Source of the DNA: an uncultured Bacteroides sp.
Lineage (GTDB): Bacteria > Bacteroidota > Bacteroidia > Bacteroidales > Bacteroidaceae
Assembly (NCBI RefSeq): GCF_902491285.1
Contig: NZ_CABUHK010000119.1
Span: forward strand, 1-11,275
Length of the DNA: 11,275 bases
Direction of reading: 5' to 3'
A program made the position numbers and the translations under genes. Of the stretch, positions 1 to 7,373 are shown in pieces. Under the pieces are notes generated by a model. That model ran no database searches, was not told the origin of the DNA, and saw nothing but the letters and a program-made list of their open reading frames with translations. How positions within the stretch are numbered: position 1 is the stretch's first letter; every line of letters begins with the position of its first letter.

Positions 1-569
1 TTACCGTTGCATACAAACTATATACAATGGAAGATGGTGAAAAAGAGTTGTTCGAGGAAGCAAAAGCAGAACACCCTTTTCAATTCATTTCAGGATTAGG
101 AACAACACTCGAAGATTTCGAGAATCAAGTGACTGCTCTTTCTAAAGGTGATAAATTTGAGTTTACCATCGCAGCAGATAAAGCATATGGTCAATATGAC
201 GAACAACACGTGATTGACCTTCCTAAGAATATTTTCGAAATTGACGGCAAGTTCGATAGCGAACGCATCAAAGAAGGCAATATCGTTCCTTTGATGACCA
301 GTGACGGCCAGCGCGTGAACGCAAGCGTAGTGGAAATCAAACCGGACGTGGTAGTAGTCGACCTTAACCACCCGTTGGCAGGCGCCGACCTTATCTTTGA
401 AGGTGAAGTGCTTGAAAGCCGTCCTGCTACGAACGAAGAAATCCAGGAATTGGTGAAAATGATGAGCGGCGAAGGCGGATGCGGTTGCGGATGCGACAGT
501 TGCGGTGGTGGATGCGGTGACCACGAATGCGGTGACGATTGCGGTTGCGAAGGCGGACACTGCCACTAA
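1..569 (+). CDS. slyD: SlyD-like FKBP-type peptidyl-prolyl cis-trans isomerase, 5' partial
   Basis: This is a cytoplasmic folding helper that isomerises Xaa-Pro bonds and, in the SlyD family, also binds metal through its tail. The reading frame is open to the left edge (first full codon at base 3, reading TVAYKLYTMEDGEKE), so the ATG at 27 is internal and only a few N-terminal residues should be missing. About 188 residues are visible. The FKBP core gives ISGLGTTLEDFE near the start and closes with the SlyD signature DLNHPLAGADLIFEGEVLE; between them lies the insert-in-flap segment (AYGQYDEQHVIDLPKNIF onward). The last 33 residues hold nine Cys and three His in Gly-rich runs (GCGCGCDSCGGGCG), like the nickel-binding tail of E. 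coli SlyD. No signal peptide can be judged because the start is absent. Family call is firm; metal identity is inferred. Confidence 0.9.
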   Translation, partial: TVAYKLYTMEDGEKELFEEAKAEHPFQFISGLGTTLEDFENQVTALSKGDKFEFTIAADKAYGQYDEQHVIDLPKNIFEIDGKFDSERIKEGNIVPLMTSDGQRVNASVVEIKPDVVVVDLNHPLAGADLIFEGEVLESRPATNEEIQELVKMMSGEGGCGCGCDSCGGGCGDHECGDDCGCEGGHCH

Positions 570-610
570 TTAAGAAATAGGGCTGTTGATAACAGCAGCT
601 AATAAAAATA

Positions 611-647
611 AAATGGATAATGAACTTTCCGGTTTCATTATCCATTT
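611..647. terminator. Bidirectional intrinsic terminator between slyD and the cysteine desulfidase gene
   Basis: A perfect 14-bp inverted repeat (611-624 with 634-647) encloses a 9-base loop. On the + strand the stem runs into TTTATTTG; on the - strand it runs into TTTTATTTTTATT. It therefore can end both convergent transcripts, 42 bases after the slyD stop and about 53 bases after the desulfidase stop. Confidence 0.8.
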
Positions 648-699
648 TTTATTTGTCGGTTCTTTAATACACTTGTTCCTTAATTTGCCTGTTTCTTAT

Positions 700-1986
700 T
701 CAGCATCCTTTGTGCGTCATAATATCAAGCACCATTTTATCCGTTTCGTTCATGGCCTGCGAGCCGATTCTTGTCAGGTTGCGGATACTCTGGTCTACAT
801 CCTCATCAATAATTCCTTCTACGGAAGTCACACAACGGTTTTCCATAGCCATCATAGCTGACAATACGGCTGTCGAAACTCCGGTAGTCACTTTCAGGGC
901 ACAACTCGGTTTCGCACCGTCACAAATCATTCCCGTCAGGTTGGCAATCATATTTTGAACGGCAAAGGTTACCTGGTCGTAGCTTCCGCCCATCAGCCAG
1001 GTGATTCCGCAACTGGAACCAGTGGCAGCTACTACACAACCGCACAAGGCAGACAAGCGCCCCAAACTTTGTTTAATATAGATGACCGTGAGATGGCTCA
1101 ACATTAGGGCGCGGATAAGTTCTTCTTCGCTCTTATTGTTTTCTTCAGCAAAGACTACGACGGGTAATGTGGCAGATATGCCTTGATTACCGCTGCCGGA
1201 GTTGCTCATGACCGGAATCATGGCTCCTGCCATGCGGGCGTCACAAGCGGCTGAAGTATAAGAAAGGATATGCGAAAATACACTGTCGCCCATCACCTTA
1301 TGTTCATACGTACCACGAAGCATTTTTCCTAAAGAATGTCCGTAGTTGCCTTTAAAGGCTTGTTCGGCAGCCGCTTTGTTCAGGCGGGCAGTGTCGAGAA
1401 TGAAACGGATTTCATCCAAGGGGGCTGTCAGGGCAAAGTCATAAACCTTGCGCAGGCTCAGTTCAAGAGAAGAATCTTCTTCCTCTGTACTGGCAGTATG
1501 CTGTTTGTCGAGCAAGACTTTCTCGTCTTTGGCTATATATATAAAGGTAGTGTGTCCGCCGGCAATGACGGCTTTGGCAGTTTTACCGCCGGCCTTACAA
1601 ATCACTTCAATGTATAGCTTCTCTTCAATATCTTCCTTTAAAGAGATACAGATTCGCTTTTCTGCGATAAACTGTTTGCCTTGCGCCACTGCTTCCGGCG
1701 TGCAGTCTCTCAAGACTTCCAACTGGTAGTCTGATTTGCCGATTAACACGCCTAGGGCAACAGCGATAGGAAGCCCCACCATACCTGTACCGGGGATTCC
1801 TACTCCCATGGCATTCTTCAGTATATTAGCACTCAATAATACCTCTATCTTTTCGGGTTTCTCACCCAATGTTTCTGCCGCTTTGGCTACGCAAAGTGCC
1901 ACGGCAATTGGTTCCGTACAACCGATAGCCGGAATTACTTCTTTTTTTATCAGCCCTATAATTTGCTGTCTTTCAGATTGAGTCAT
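700..1986 (-). CDS. L-cysteine desulfidase / UPF0597 family (L-serine dehydratase alpha-type) enzyme
   Basis: A 428-residue cytoplasmic enzyme of the serine dehydratase alpha-chain fold (UPF0597, E. coli YhaM/CyuA and archaeal CdsB relatives). Members use an Fe-S cluster rather than PLP; characterised ones break L-cysteine down to pyruvate, ammonia and sulfide. Visible family marks are VIPAIGCTEPIAVALC (Cys23), the Gly-rich GVGIPGTGMVGLPIAVALG, SNSGSGNQGI near residue 261, and cysteines at 315, 317, 326, 355 and 362, several of which are probable cluster ligands. The last residue before the stop is Cys428. The ATG at 1986 gives MTQSERQQIIGLIKKEV, the expected N-terminus with no signal peptide. 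It stands alone on the - strand, with a shared terminator after it. Substrate (cysteine versus serine) cannot be settled from sequence; some relatives are annotated only as UPF0597. Confidence 0.85.
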   Translation of the reverse strand: MTQSERQQIIGLIKKEVIPAIGCTEPIAVALCVAKAAETLGEKPEKIEVLLSANILKNAMGVGIPGTGMVGLPIAVALGVLIGKSDYQLEVLRDCTPEAVAQGKQFIAEKRICISLKEDIEEKLYIEVICKAGGKTAKAVIAGGHTTFIYIAKDEKVLLDKQHTASTEEEDSSLELSLRKVYDFALTAPLDEIRFILDTARLNKAAAEQAFKGNYGHSLGKMLRGTYEHKVMGDSVFSHILSYTSAACDARMAGAMIPVMSNSGSGNQGISATLPVVVFAEENNKSEEELIRALMLSHLTVIYIKQSLGRLSALCGCVVAATGSSCGITWLMGGSYDQVTFAVQNMIANLTGMICDGAKPSCALKVTTGVSTAVLSAMMAMENRCVTSVEGIIDEDVDQSIRNLTRIGSQAMNETDKMVLDIMTHKGC

Positions 1987-2009
1987 GCGCTTTTAAAGTT
2001 TTGTTCCCA

Positions 2010-2017
2010 CAAAAATA
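2010..2017 (-). promoter_or_regulatory. Candidate -7 promoter element for the cysteine desulfidase gene
   Basis: On the - strand this reads TATTTTTG, an exact match to the Bacteroides -7 consensus TAnnTTTG, 23 bases before the ATG. No convincing -33 TTG lies at the usual spacing, so this is a pattern match only. Confidence 0.35.
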
Positions 2018-2118
2018 GAAAATTCTTTTCTATCCTGTACGTCTTAGTGAACAAATAAAATCTCATTTTGTTATTAATTCTTCGAAGAACCAAAGTTTTA
2101 AGCAAAAATAAGAGAAAA

Positions 2119-3204
2119 ATGAAAGCAAAACACGTGATTTTCTATTTGCTATTGGTTATTATTTCGTCTTCTTGCATTCGCGACGAAGCTCCCAATGCAG
2201 AAGCAGATATACTAAGTTGCAAACTGCCGGAAGTAGTAATGACTACCCACCCCATCATTAATAATAATTCTGTCACTCTCTTTGTCGGACCGGAAACGGA
2301 TATTTCAGAACTTGCACCGGAGTTTACTCTGACTCCGGGAGCAACTATCAGTCCGCAAAGCGGAACTGTGCGGGACTTTAACTCTCCGCAGAAGTACACC
2401 GTCACAGCCGCCGACGGTGTCTGGAAAAAGACTTATACAGTATCCGTCATAGATACGGAACTTGCTACGAATTATCATTTCGAGGATACTCTGGGCGGAA
2501 AGAAATACTACATCTTTGTGGAACGTGAGGGCGACAAGGTAGTCATGGAATGGGCCAGCGGAAATGCCGGTTATGCCCTGACAGGAGTACCTAAAACGGC
2601 CGATGACTACCCCACCTTCCAGGTAACGGACGATAAAGAAGGGAAATGCCTTTCATTGGTGACACGCAGCACGGGATTCTTCGGTCAGTTGATGGGGATG
2701 CCTATCGCGGCAGGAAACTTGTTCATCGGTTCTTTCGATGTAGGCAATGCCATGAGCAACCCGCTGCAAGCTACGAAATTCGGGCTTCCTTTCCGATATG
2801 TCCCGACTTACCTGGCAGGTTATTATAAATACAAGGCGGGAGATAAATTCACAGAAGGGGGAAACACTGTCGAGGGGAAACGTGACATATGCGATATATA
2901 CGCCATCATGTACGAGACGAGCGAATCTGTCTCTACGCTGGACGGTAGCAATGCGTTCACCAGCCCCAACTTGGTTTCGATGGCACGCATCGACAATGCC
3001 AAAGAAACAGACGAATGGACGTATTTCAAACTGCCGTTCACCACCCTGCCCGGCAAGTTCATTGATAAGGAGAAACTGAAGGATGGCAAGTATAATGTTG
3101 CCATCGTATTCACGTCAAGTCTGGAAGGCGCTTATTTCAACGGAGCAATCGGAAGTACTTTACTGATTGATGAAGTCGAACTAATCTATCACTCGGAAAA
3201 TTAA
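2119..3204 (+). CDS. PCMD domain-containing lipoprotein (putative carbohydrate metabolism domain)
   Basis: A 361-residue lipoprotein. The ATG at 2119 was chosen over an in-frame TTG at 2068 because it places a proper signal at the N-terminus: basic MKAKH, a hydrophobic stretch, then ISSSC with lipidated Cys19, followed by IRDEAPNAEADI, typical of PCMD proteins. Residues about 28-112 look like an Ig-like beta-sandwich common in Bacteroidetes surface proteins (TLTPGATISPQSGTVRDF, then YTVTAADG and TYTVSVID). Residues about 115-361 form the PCMD region, a beta-rich domain with carbohydrate-binding-like topology in solved relatives; no catalytic residues can be named. I recall a B. thetaiotaomicron homologue (BT_2081) with a structural-genomics structure, labelled a putative glycoside hydrolase without biochemical proof. 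The gene is followed 19 bases later by a beta-barrel gene and is probably cotranscribed with it. Role unknown; glycan binding is the usual guess. Confidence 0.85.
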   Translation: MKAKHVIFYLLLVIISSSCIRDEAPNAEADILSCKLPEVVMTTHPIINNNSVTLFVGPETDISELAPEFTLTPGATISPQSGTVRDFNSPQKYTVTAADGVWKKTYTVSVIDTELATNYHFEDTLGGKKYYIFVEREGDKVVMEWASGNAGYALTGVPKTADDYPTFQVTDDKEGKCLSLVTRSTGFFGQLMGMPIAAGNLFIGSFDVGNAMSNPLQATKFGLPFRYVPTYLAGYYKYKAGDKFTEGGNTVEGKRDICDIYAIMYETSESVSTLDGSNAFTSPNLVSMARIDNAKETDEWTYFKLPFTTLPGKFIDKEKLKDGKYNVAIVFTSSLEGAYFNGAIGSTLLIDEVELIYHSEN

Positions 3205-3223
3205 TTTTATAACAGCTATAAAG

Positions 3224-4009
3224 ATGAGAATTTACCCACATATATTCAGTTTGCTTGCTTGTATAGGAGTAGCCCTGCCCGGCTATTCACAAGTAGACAG
3301 AAACGAGACACTCATCCGCTCCGCCCTGCGCGGACTGGAATATGAAGTAAAAGCAGGAATCAGTATCGGCGGCACGGCTCCGCTTCCTCTGCCTGTGGAA
3401 ATCCGTTCGATAGACGGTTATAATCCGACACTTGCCATTACTATCGGTGGCGAGGTCACCAAATGGGTGGCTGTCCAGAACAGACTGGGCATCATTGTCG
3501 GGCTACGTCTTGAAAACAAGGCGATGACGACCGAAGCTACCGTAAAGAATTACAATATGGAGATTCTCGGGCAAGGCGGCGAAAGAATCAGCGGTGTATG
3601 GACGGGTGGAGTGAAAACCAAAGTACACACCGCAGGGCTGACAATACCTTTAATGGTCACTTATAAATTGACGAGCCGATGGAATGTAAAGGCTGGACCT
3701 TATTTCTCCTATATACTTTCAAGAGACTTCTCTGGACATGTATATGAAGGATATTTACGGGAAGACGACCCTACCGGCCCCAAAGTGGAATTTACCGACG
3801 GAAAGATTGCAACCTATGATTTCTCGGACGACTTGCGGCATTTCCAGTGGGGATTGCAGGCAGGAGCCGGATGGAGAGCTTTCAAGCATCTGAATGTATA
3901 TGCAGACCTCACCTGGGGACTGAATAACATCTTCAAAAACGACTTCCATACGATTACTTTCTCCATGTATCCCATCTATTTGAATGTCGGTTTCGGATAT
4001 GCATTTTAA
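3224..4009 (+). CDS. Small outer-membrane beta-barrel protein (porin-family type)
   Basis: A 261-residue exported protein. The N-terminus MRIYPHIFSLLACIGVALPGYSQ is a signal peptide with likely cleavage near residue 22. The mature part shows alternating strands typical of OMP_b-brl proteins: GISIGGTAPLPLPVEIR, LAITIGGEVTKWVAVQNRLGIIVGLRLENK, LTIPLMVTYKL, WNVKAGPYFSYILS, FQWGLQAGAGWRAF and the closing strand YPIYLNVGFGYAF, which ends in Phe as outer-membrane barrels usually do for BAM recognition. An acidic loop sits around YLREDDPTGPKVEFTDGK. It starts 19 bases after the PCMD gene stop with no Shine-Dalgarno, as usual in Bacteroides. Its function (channel, anchor or partner of the PCMD lipoprotein) cannot be told from sequence. 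Confidence 0.8.
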   Translation: MRIYPHIFSLLACIGVALPGYSQVDRNETLIRSALRGLEYEVKAGISIGGTAPLPLPVEIRSIDGYNPTLAITIGGEVTKWVAVQNRLGIIVGLRLENKAMTTEATVKNYNMEILGQGGERISGVWTGGVKTKVHTAGLTIPLMVTYKLTSRWNVKAGPYFSYILSRDFSGHVYEGYLREDDPTGPKVEFTDGKIATYDFSDDLRHFQWGLQAGAGWRAFKHLNVYADLTWGLNNIFKNDFHTITFSMYPIYLNVGFGYAF

Positions 4010-4029
4010 GAGCATATTCCAGATAAAAA

Positions 4030-4071
4030 GCGGGGCTGCCTGAAAGAGATTTCTCCTTTAGGCAGCCCCGC
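4030..4071 (-). terminator. Intrinsic terminator of the calycin-like lipoprotein gene
   Basis: Twelve GC-rich base pairs (4030-4041 with 4060-4071) extend to 15 with one G-T wobble (to 4044/4057). On the - strand the stem is followed by TTTTTATCT, a proper U-tract, 25 bases after the lipoprotein stop. On the + strand it is followed by AAAAAG, so it is not a classical terminator for the barrel gene, though it could block readthrough or protect that mRNA's 3' end. Confidence 0.8.
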
Positions 4072-4095
4072 AAAAAGCATCTGCAAGATTCGTAT

Positions 4096-4653
4096 TTATC
4101 TGGATTTCTCTACCTGCCTCACACCGGAATAGGTCACTTTCACGGTCTGTTGCAATGCAGTCACTTTCACATTAATATTCATGGTGAGATTTTCACCTTC
4201 CACCGTACCTTCCACTGTGGTGGCACAAGTGCCGAGAGCGGCGGCAACTCCCGAAAAGATCAAATCCTGCTGACCGGTGAAAATCGAGGCATCAGCCTCT
4301 TTTTTTACCGTACATTTATCTATTACGATATCACCGAACTTCATGATAGTTCCATTCAGAAACAGTTCAAACTCTTTCAATTCCATTTTCACTTCCGTGT
4401 CGCTGACCTGGGAAATAGTTATAAACTTGGCTATCCCATTGCCAATCACCGTTTCCTGATCGGAGTCGTCCGGTTTCATTGATATATCCAGATTCCCCCA
4501 ATACGTCCCCACTACATCCGGGGCCGTTACGACCGCTTCCTCCTCTTCTGGTGGATTAGCACCACTTATATCATTATCATCATCACTGCTGCAAGCTGTA
4601 AAGAGAGCGACGGAGCATGCCAATGCCCATAAATACAAAAGTTTCTTTTTCAT
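4096..4653 (-). CDS. Calycin-like beta-barrel lipoprotein, probably surface exposed
   Basis: A 185-residue lipoprotein. The signal MKKKLLYLWALACSVALFTAC places the lipidated Cys at residue 21. It is followed directly by SSDDDND, resembling the S(D/E)-rich lipoprotein export signal that sends Bacteroides lipoproteins to the cell surface. The remainder, after an acidic linker, resembles the Bacteroidetes calycin-like family: VVGTYWGNLDISM opens the barrel, followed by strands such as AKFITISQV, EVKMELKEFELFL and GDIVIDKCTV, ending with VKVTYSGVRQ. These small barrels are related to lipocalins and may bind a hydrophobic ligand, but none is evident here. The gene converges on the barrel gene and diverges from aroC. 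The family name is a by-eye call; the lipoprotein nature is firm. Confidence 0.75.
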   Translation of the reverse strand: MKKKLLYLWALACSVALFTACSSDDDNDISGANPPEEEEAVVTAPDVVGTYWGNLDISMKPDDSDQETVIGNGIAKFITISQVSDTEVKMELKEFELFLNGTIMKFGDIVIDKCTVKKEADASIFTGQQDLIFSGVAAALGTCATTVEGTVEGENLTMNINVKVTALQQTVKVTYSGVRQVEKSR

Positions 4654-4688
4654 ACATTGTTGGTTTAGTTATTAAATAATCGTCAATT

Positions 4689-4717
4689 ATAAACTAAAAA
4701 GGAGAAAAAAGGTTCAA
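4689..4717 (-). promoter_or_regulatory. Candidate promoter of the calycin-like lipoprotein gene
   Basis: On the - strand, TAGTTTAT at 4696-4689 matches seven of eight positions of the Bacteroides -7 TAnnTTTG, with TTG (4717-4715) 18 bases upstream as a -33 element. It lies 35 bases before the ATG. One mismatch and AT-rich surroundings make this tentative. Confidence 0.3.
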
Positions 4718-4774
4718 TTTGGTTCGTTTTTTGAAGATATTTTGAGATCGCAACATTCTTACCGAAAACTTTGT

Positions 4775-4782
4775 TATATTTG
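4775..4782 (+). promoter_or_regulatory. Candidate -7 promoter element of the aroC-dipeptidase operon
   Basis: TATATTTG exactly matches the Bacteroides -7 consensus TAnnTTTG and ends 29 bases before the aroC ATG, giving a leader of about 20-25 bases. No clear -33 TTG is seen at normal spacing. Confidence 0.45.
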
Positions 4783-4811
4783 CATAGAGTAATTTTAAAA
4801 AAGCCACAACT

Positions 4812-5888
4812 ATGTTTAATTCATTTGGCAACATCTTTCGGCTCACGAGTTTCGGCGAGTCTCATGGAAAAGGAGTTGGGGGAGTGATTGACGGATTTCC
4901 TGCAGGAATCACCATCGACGAAGAATTTGTACAGCAAGAACTGAATCGCCGCCGTCCGGGACAATCCATCCTTACCACACCACGTAAAGAAGCTGATAAA
5001 GTTGAGTTCCTTTCCGGTATTTTCGAAGGCAAATCTACCGGATGCCCTATCGGTTTTATCGTATGGAACGAGAATCAGCACTCTAGTGACTACAATAACC
5101 TGAAAAATGTATATCGTCCTTCACATGCTGACTATACTTACACCGTGAAGTATGGCATCCGTGACCACCGCGGTGGCGGACGCTCTTCGGCACGCGAAAC
5201 GATTTCGCGCGTTGTAGCCGGTGCTTTGGCCAAATTGGCGCTCCGCCAGTTGGGAGTCAGCATCACCGCTTATACATCGCAGGTAGGCGGCATCAAGCTG
5301 GAAGGTACGTATTCTGATTATGACCTCGACCTGATAGAAACCAACGACGTACGCTGTCCCGACCCGGAAAAGGCGAAGGAAATGGCGGACCTTATCTATA
5401 AGGTGAAAGGCGAAGGCGACACCATCGGCGGCACGCTGACCTGTGTCATCAAAGGATGCCCCATCGGACTGGGACAACCTGTTTTCGGCAAACTTCATGC
5501 TGCCCTGGGCAATGCCATGCTAAGTATCAACGCTGCCAAAGCATTTGAATACGGCGAAGGATTCAAGGGATTGAAGATGAGAGGTTCCGAACAGAACGAT
5601 GTTTTCTACAACAATAACGGACGGATCGAAACACATACCAACCACTCCGGTGGTATCCAGGGCGGTCTGAGCAACGGACAGGATATCTATTTCCGTGTTG
5701 TCTTCAAACCTATCGCCACCATATTGATGGAACAGGAAACAGTCAACATCGACGGAGTAGACACCACATTGAAAGCCCGCGGACGCCACGACGCCTGCGT
5801 ACTGCCGCGTGCCGTGCCTATCGTCGAAGCAATGGCAGCCATGACCATACTCGATTATTATCTGTTGGATAAAACTACACAGCTTTAA
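4812..5888 (+). CDS. aroC: Chorismate synthase
   Basis: This enzyme makes chorismate from 5-enolpyruvylshikimate-3-phosphate, the last step of the shikimate route to aromatic amino acids and folate; it works in the cytoplasm and needs reduced FMN. The 358-residue length is normal. Family signatures are all present: [18 protein letters not shown] (residues 15-32), [20 protein letters not shown] (102-121) with [10 protein letters not shown] immediately after (121-130), [10 protein letters not shown] for flavin/substrate binding, and the C-terminal [14 protein letters not shown] (323-336). The ATG at 4812 gives [15 protein letters not shown], the standard N-terminus. The M20 dipeptidase gene begins 14 bases after its stop, so the two are likely one transcript. 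Nothing is missing or broken. Confidence 0.97.
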   Translation: MFNSFGNIFRLTSFGESHGKGVGGVIDGFPAGITIDEEFVQQELNRRRPGQSILTTPRKEADKVEFLSGIFEGKSTGCPIGFIVWNENQHSSDYNNLKNVYRPSHADYTYTVKYGIRDHRGGGRSSARETISRVVAGALAKLALRQLGVSITAYTSQVGGIKLEGTYSDYDLDLIETNDVRCPDPEKAKEMADLIYKVKGEGDTIGGTLTCVIKGCPIGLGQPVFGKLHAALGNAMLSINAAKAFEYGEGFKGLKMRGSEQNDVFYNNNGRIETHTNHSGGIQGGLSNGQDIYFRVVFKPIATILMEQETVNIDGVDTTLKARGRHDACVLPRAVPIVEAMAAMTILDYYLLDKTTQL

Positions 5889-5902
5889 TTTTTATTTAAG
5901 TT

Positions 5903-7267
5903 ATGAACGAAATCAAGAGATATATTGCCGCGAACGAGCCAAAGATAATGGAAGACTTGTTCAGCCTCATCCGTATTCCAAGCATCAGCGCACTGCCGGA
6001 GCATCACGACGACATGTTGGCGTGTGCCGAACGTTGGGCGCAACTGTTAGTGGAAGCCGGAGTAGACGAAGCACTGGTAATGCCCTCTAAAGGCAACCCG
6101 ATTGTCTTCGCCCAGAAAATAGTAGACCCGGATGCCAAGACTGTGCTGGTCTACGCCCACTATGACGTTATGCCTGCCGAACCGTTGGAACTTTGGAAAA
6201 GCCAGCCGTTCGAACCGGAAATACGGGACGGATATATTTGGGCGCGTGGCGCTGACGATGACAAAGGACAATCTTTCATTCAGGTAAAAGCGTTCGAGTA
6301 TCTGCTTAAAAACGGTCTGTTAAAGAATAATGTGAAGTTCATCTTCGAAGGAGAAGAGGAAATCGGTTCTCCCAGTCTGGAAGCGTTCTGTGAGGAACAC
6401 AAGGAACTTCTGAAAGCAGATGTAATCCTCGTCTCCGATACGAGCATGCTGGGAGCGGAGCTTCCTTCGCTGACCACGGGCCTGCGCGGACTGGCTTACT
6501 GGGAGATAGAAGTCACCGGACCGAACCGGGACTTACATTCCGGTCACTTCGGTGGCGCGGTGGCCAATCCCATCAACACGCTTTGCCAGATTATCAGCAA
6601 AGTGACAGATGCCGACGGACGGATTACCGTCCCCGGATTTTATGACGACGTGGAAGAAGTTCCGCAAGCCGAACGGGACATGATTGCGCATATTCCTTTC
6701 GATGAGAAGAAATACAAAGAGGCAATCGGTGTGAAGGAAGTGTTCGGGGAAAAAGGATATAGCACGTTGGAACGCAACAGTTGCCGTCCGTCTTTTGACG
6801 TGTGCGGAATATGGGGCGGATATACAGGAGAAGGTTCGAAGACTGTACTCCCTTCAAAAGCATACGCTAAAGTTTCCTGCCGGTTGGTTCCGCATCAGGA
6901 TCATCATAAGATTTCCCGGATGTTTGCTGATTATATCTGCAGCATCGCTCCCGATACGGTGCAGGTGAAAGTTACTCCGATGCATGGCGGACAAGGATAT
7001 GTGTGCCCTATCTCTCTTCCCGCTTATCAGGCGGCAGAGAAAGGCTTCGAGATAGCTTTCGGCAAGAAACCGCTGGCTGTGCGCCGCGGCGGCAGCATCC
7101 CTATCATTTCCACTTTCGAGCAAGTGTTGGGAACCAAAACCGTATTGATGGGATTCGGACTAGAATCGGATGCTATCCATTCTCCGAATGAGAACTTTTC
7201 ACTGGATATTTTCCGTAAAGGTATCGAAGCAGTGGTCGAGTTTCATAAGGAATATGCGAGACTCTAA
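5903..7267 (+). CDS. M20 family metallo-dipeptidase
   Basis: A 454-residue cytoplasmic di-zinc peptidase of the M20 family, closest in motif pattern to the carnosinase/CNDP-type dipeptidases, releasing amino acids from dipeptides. Metal and catalytic residues can be read: H86 and D88 in YAHYDVMPAEP, the bridging Asp in WARGADDDKGQ (118/119), the general base pair E152-E153 in EGEEEIGSP, D179 in VSDTSM, H212 in RDLHSGHFGG at the dimerisation lid domain, and H426 in ESDAIHSPNENF. There is no signal peptide. It follows aroC by 14 bases (AT-rich, no Shine-Dalgarno), so it is probably expressed with aroC, although no pathway link is evident. Exact substrate is unknown; related annotations include beta-Ala-His dipeptidase and generic peptidase M20. 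Confidence 0.92.
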   Translation: MNEIKRYIAANEPKIMEDLFSLIRIPSISALPEHHDDMLACAERWAQLLVEAGVDEALVMPSKGNPIVFAQKIVDPDAKTVLVYAHYDVMPAEPLELWKSQPFEPEIRDGYIWARGADDDKGQSFIQVKAFEYLLKNGLLKNNVKFIFEGEEEIGSPSLEAFCEEHKELLKADVILVSDTSMLGAELPSLTTGLRGLAYWEIEVTGPNRDLHSGHFGGAVANPINTLCQIISKVTDADGRITVPGFYDDVEEVPQAERDMIAHIPFDEKKYKEAIGVKEVFGEKGYSTLERNSCRPSFDVCGIWGGYTGEGSKTVLPSKAYAKVSCRLVPHQDHHKISRMFADYICSIAPDTVQVKVTPMHGGQGYVCPISLPAYQAAEKGFEIAFGKKPLAVRRGGSIPIISTFEQVLGTKTVLMGFGLESDAIHSPNENFSLDIFRKGIEAVVEFHKEYARL

Positions 7268-7300
7268 AAGTGGGAGATACCACACCCGATAGAAAGACAT

Positions 7301-7354
7301 AAAAAAGAACGGTGGACAAATGCTTGGGTACAAGCCTGTCCACCGTTCTTTTTT
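7301..7354. terminator. Bidirectional terminator between the dipeptidase and bile salt hydrolase genes
   Basis: A perfect 18-bp inverted repeat (7301-7318 with 7337-7354) begins with A6 and ends with T6, so both strands finish in a U-tract. The apical region holds a second small stem, GCTTG/CAAGC (7322-7326 with 7331-7335), around a GGTA loop. It sits 33 bases after the dipeptidase stop and 19 bases from the hydrolase stop. Confidence 0.9.
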
Positions 7355-7373
7355 ATTTATAGATAACGAGTCT

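Noticed and set aside
96..566. A 156-codon open frame opposite the slyD gene
   Set aside because: It mirrors the Gly/Cys-rich tail, giving low-complexity Ala/Val/Thr runs; the + strand protein is clearly SlyD-like.
586..861. A 91-codon + strand frame across the slyD terminator
   Set aside because: It reads through a clear terminator and then antisense to the desulfidase gene; no family resemblance.
2068..2118. Upstream TTG start for the PCMD lipoprotein
   Set aside because: It would put 17 mostly charged residues ahead of a proper lipoprotein signal peptide; the ATG at 2119 fits far better.
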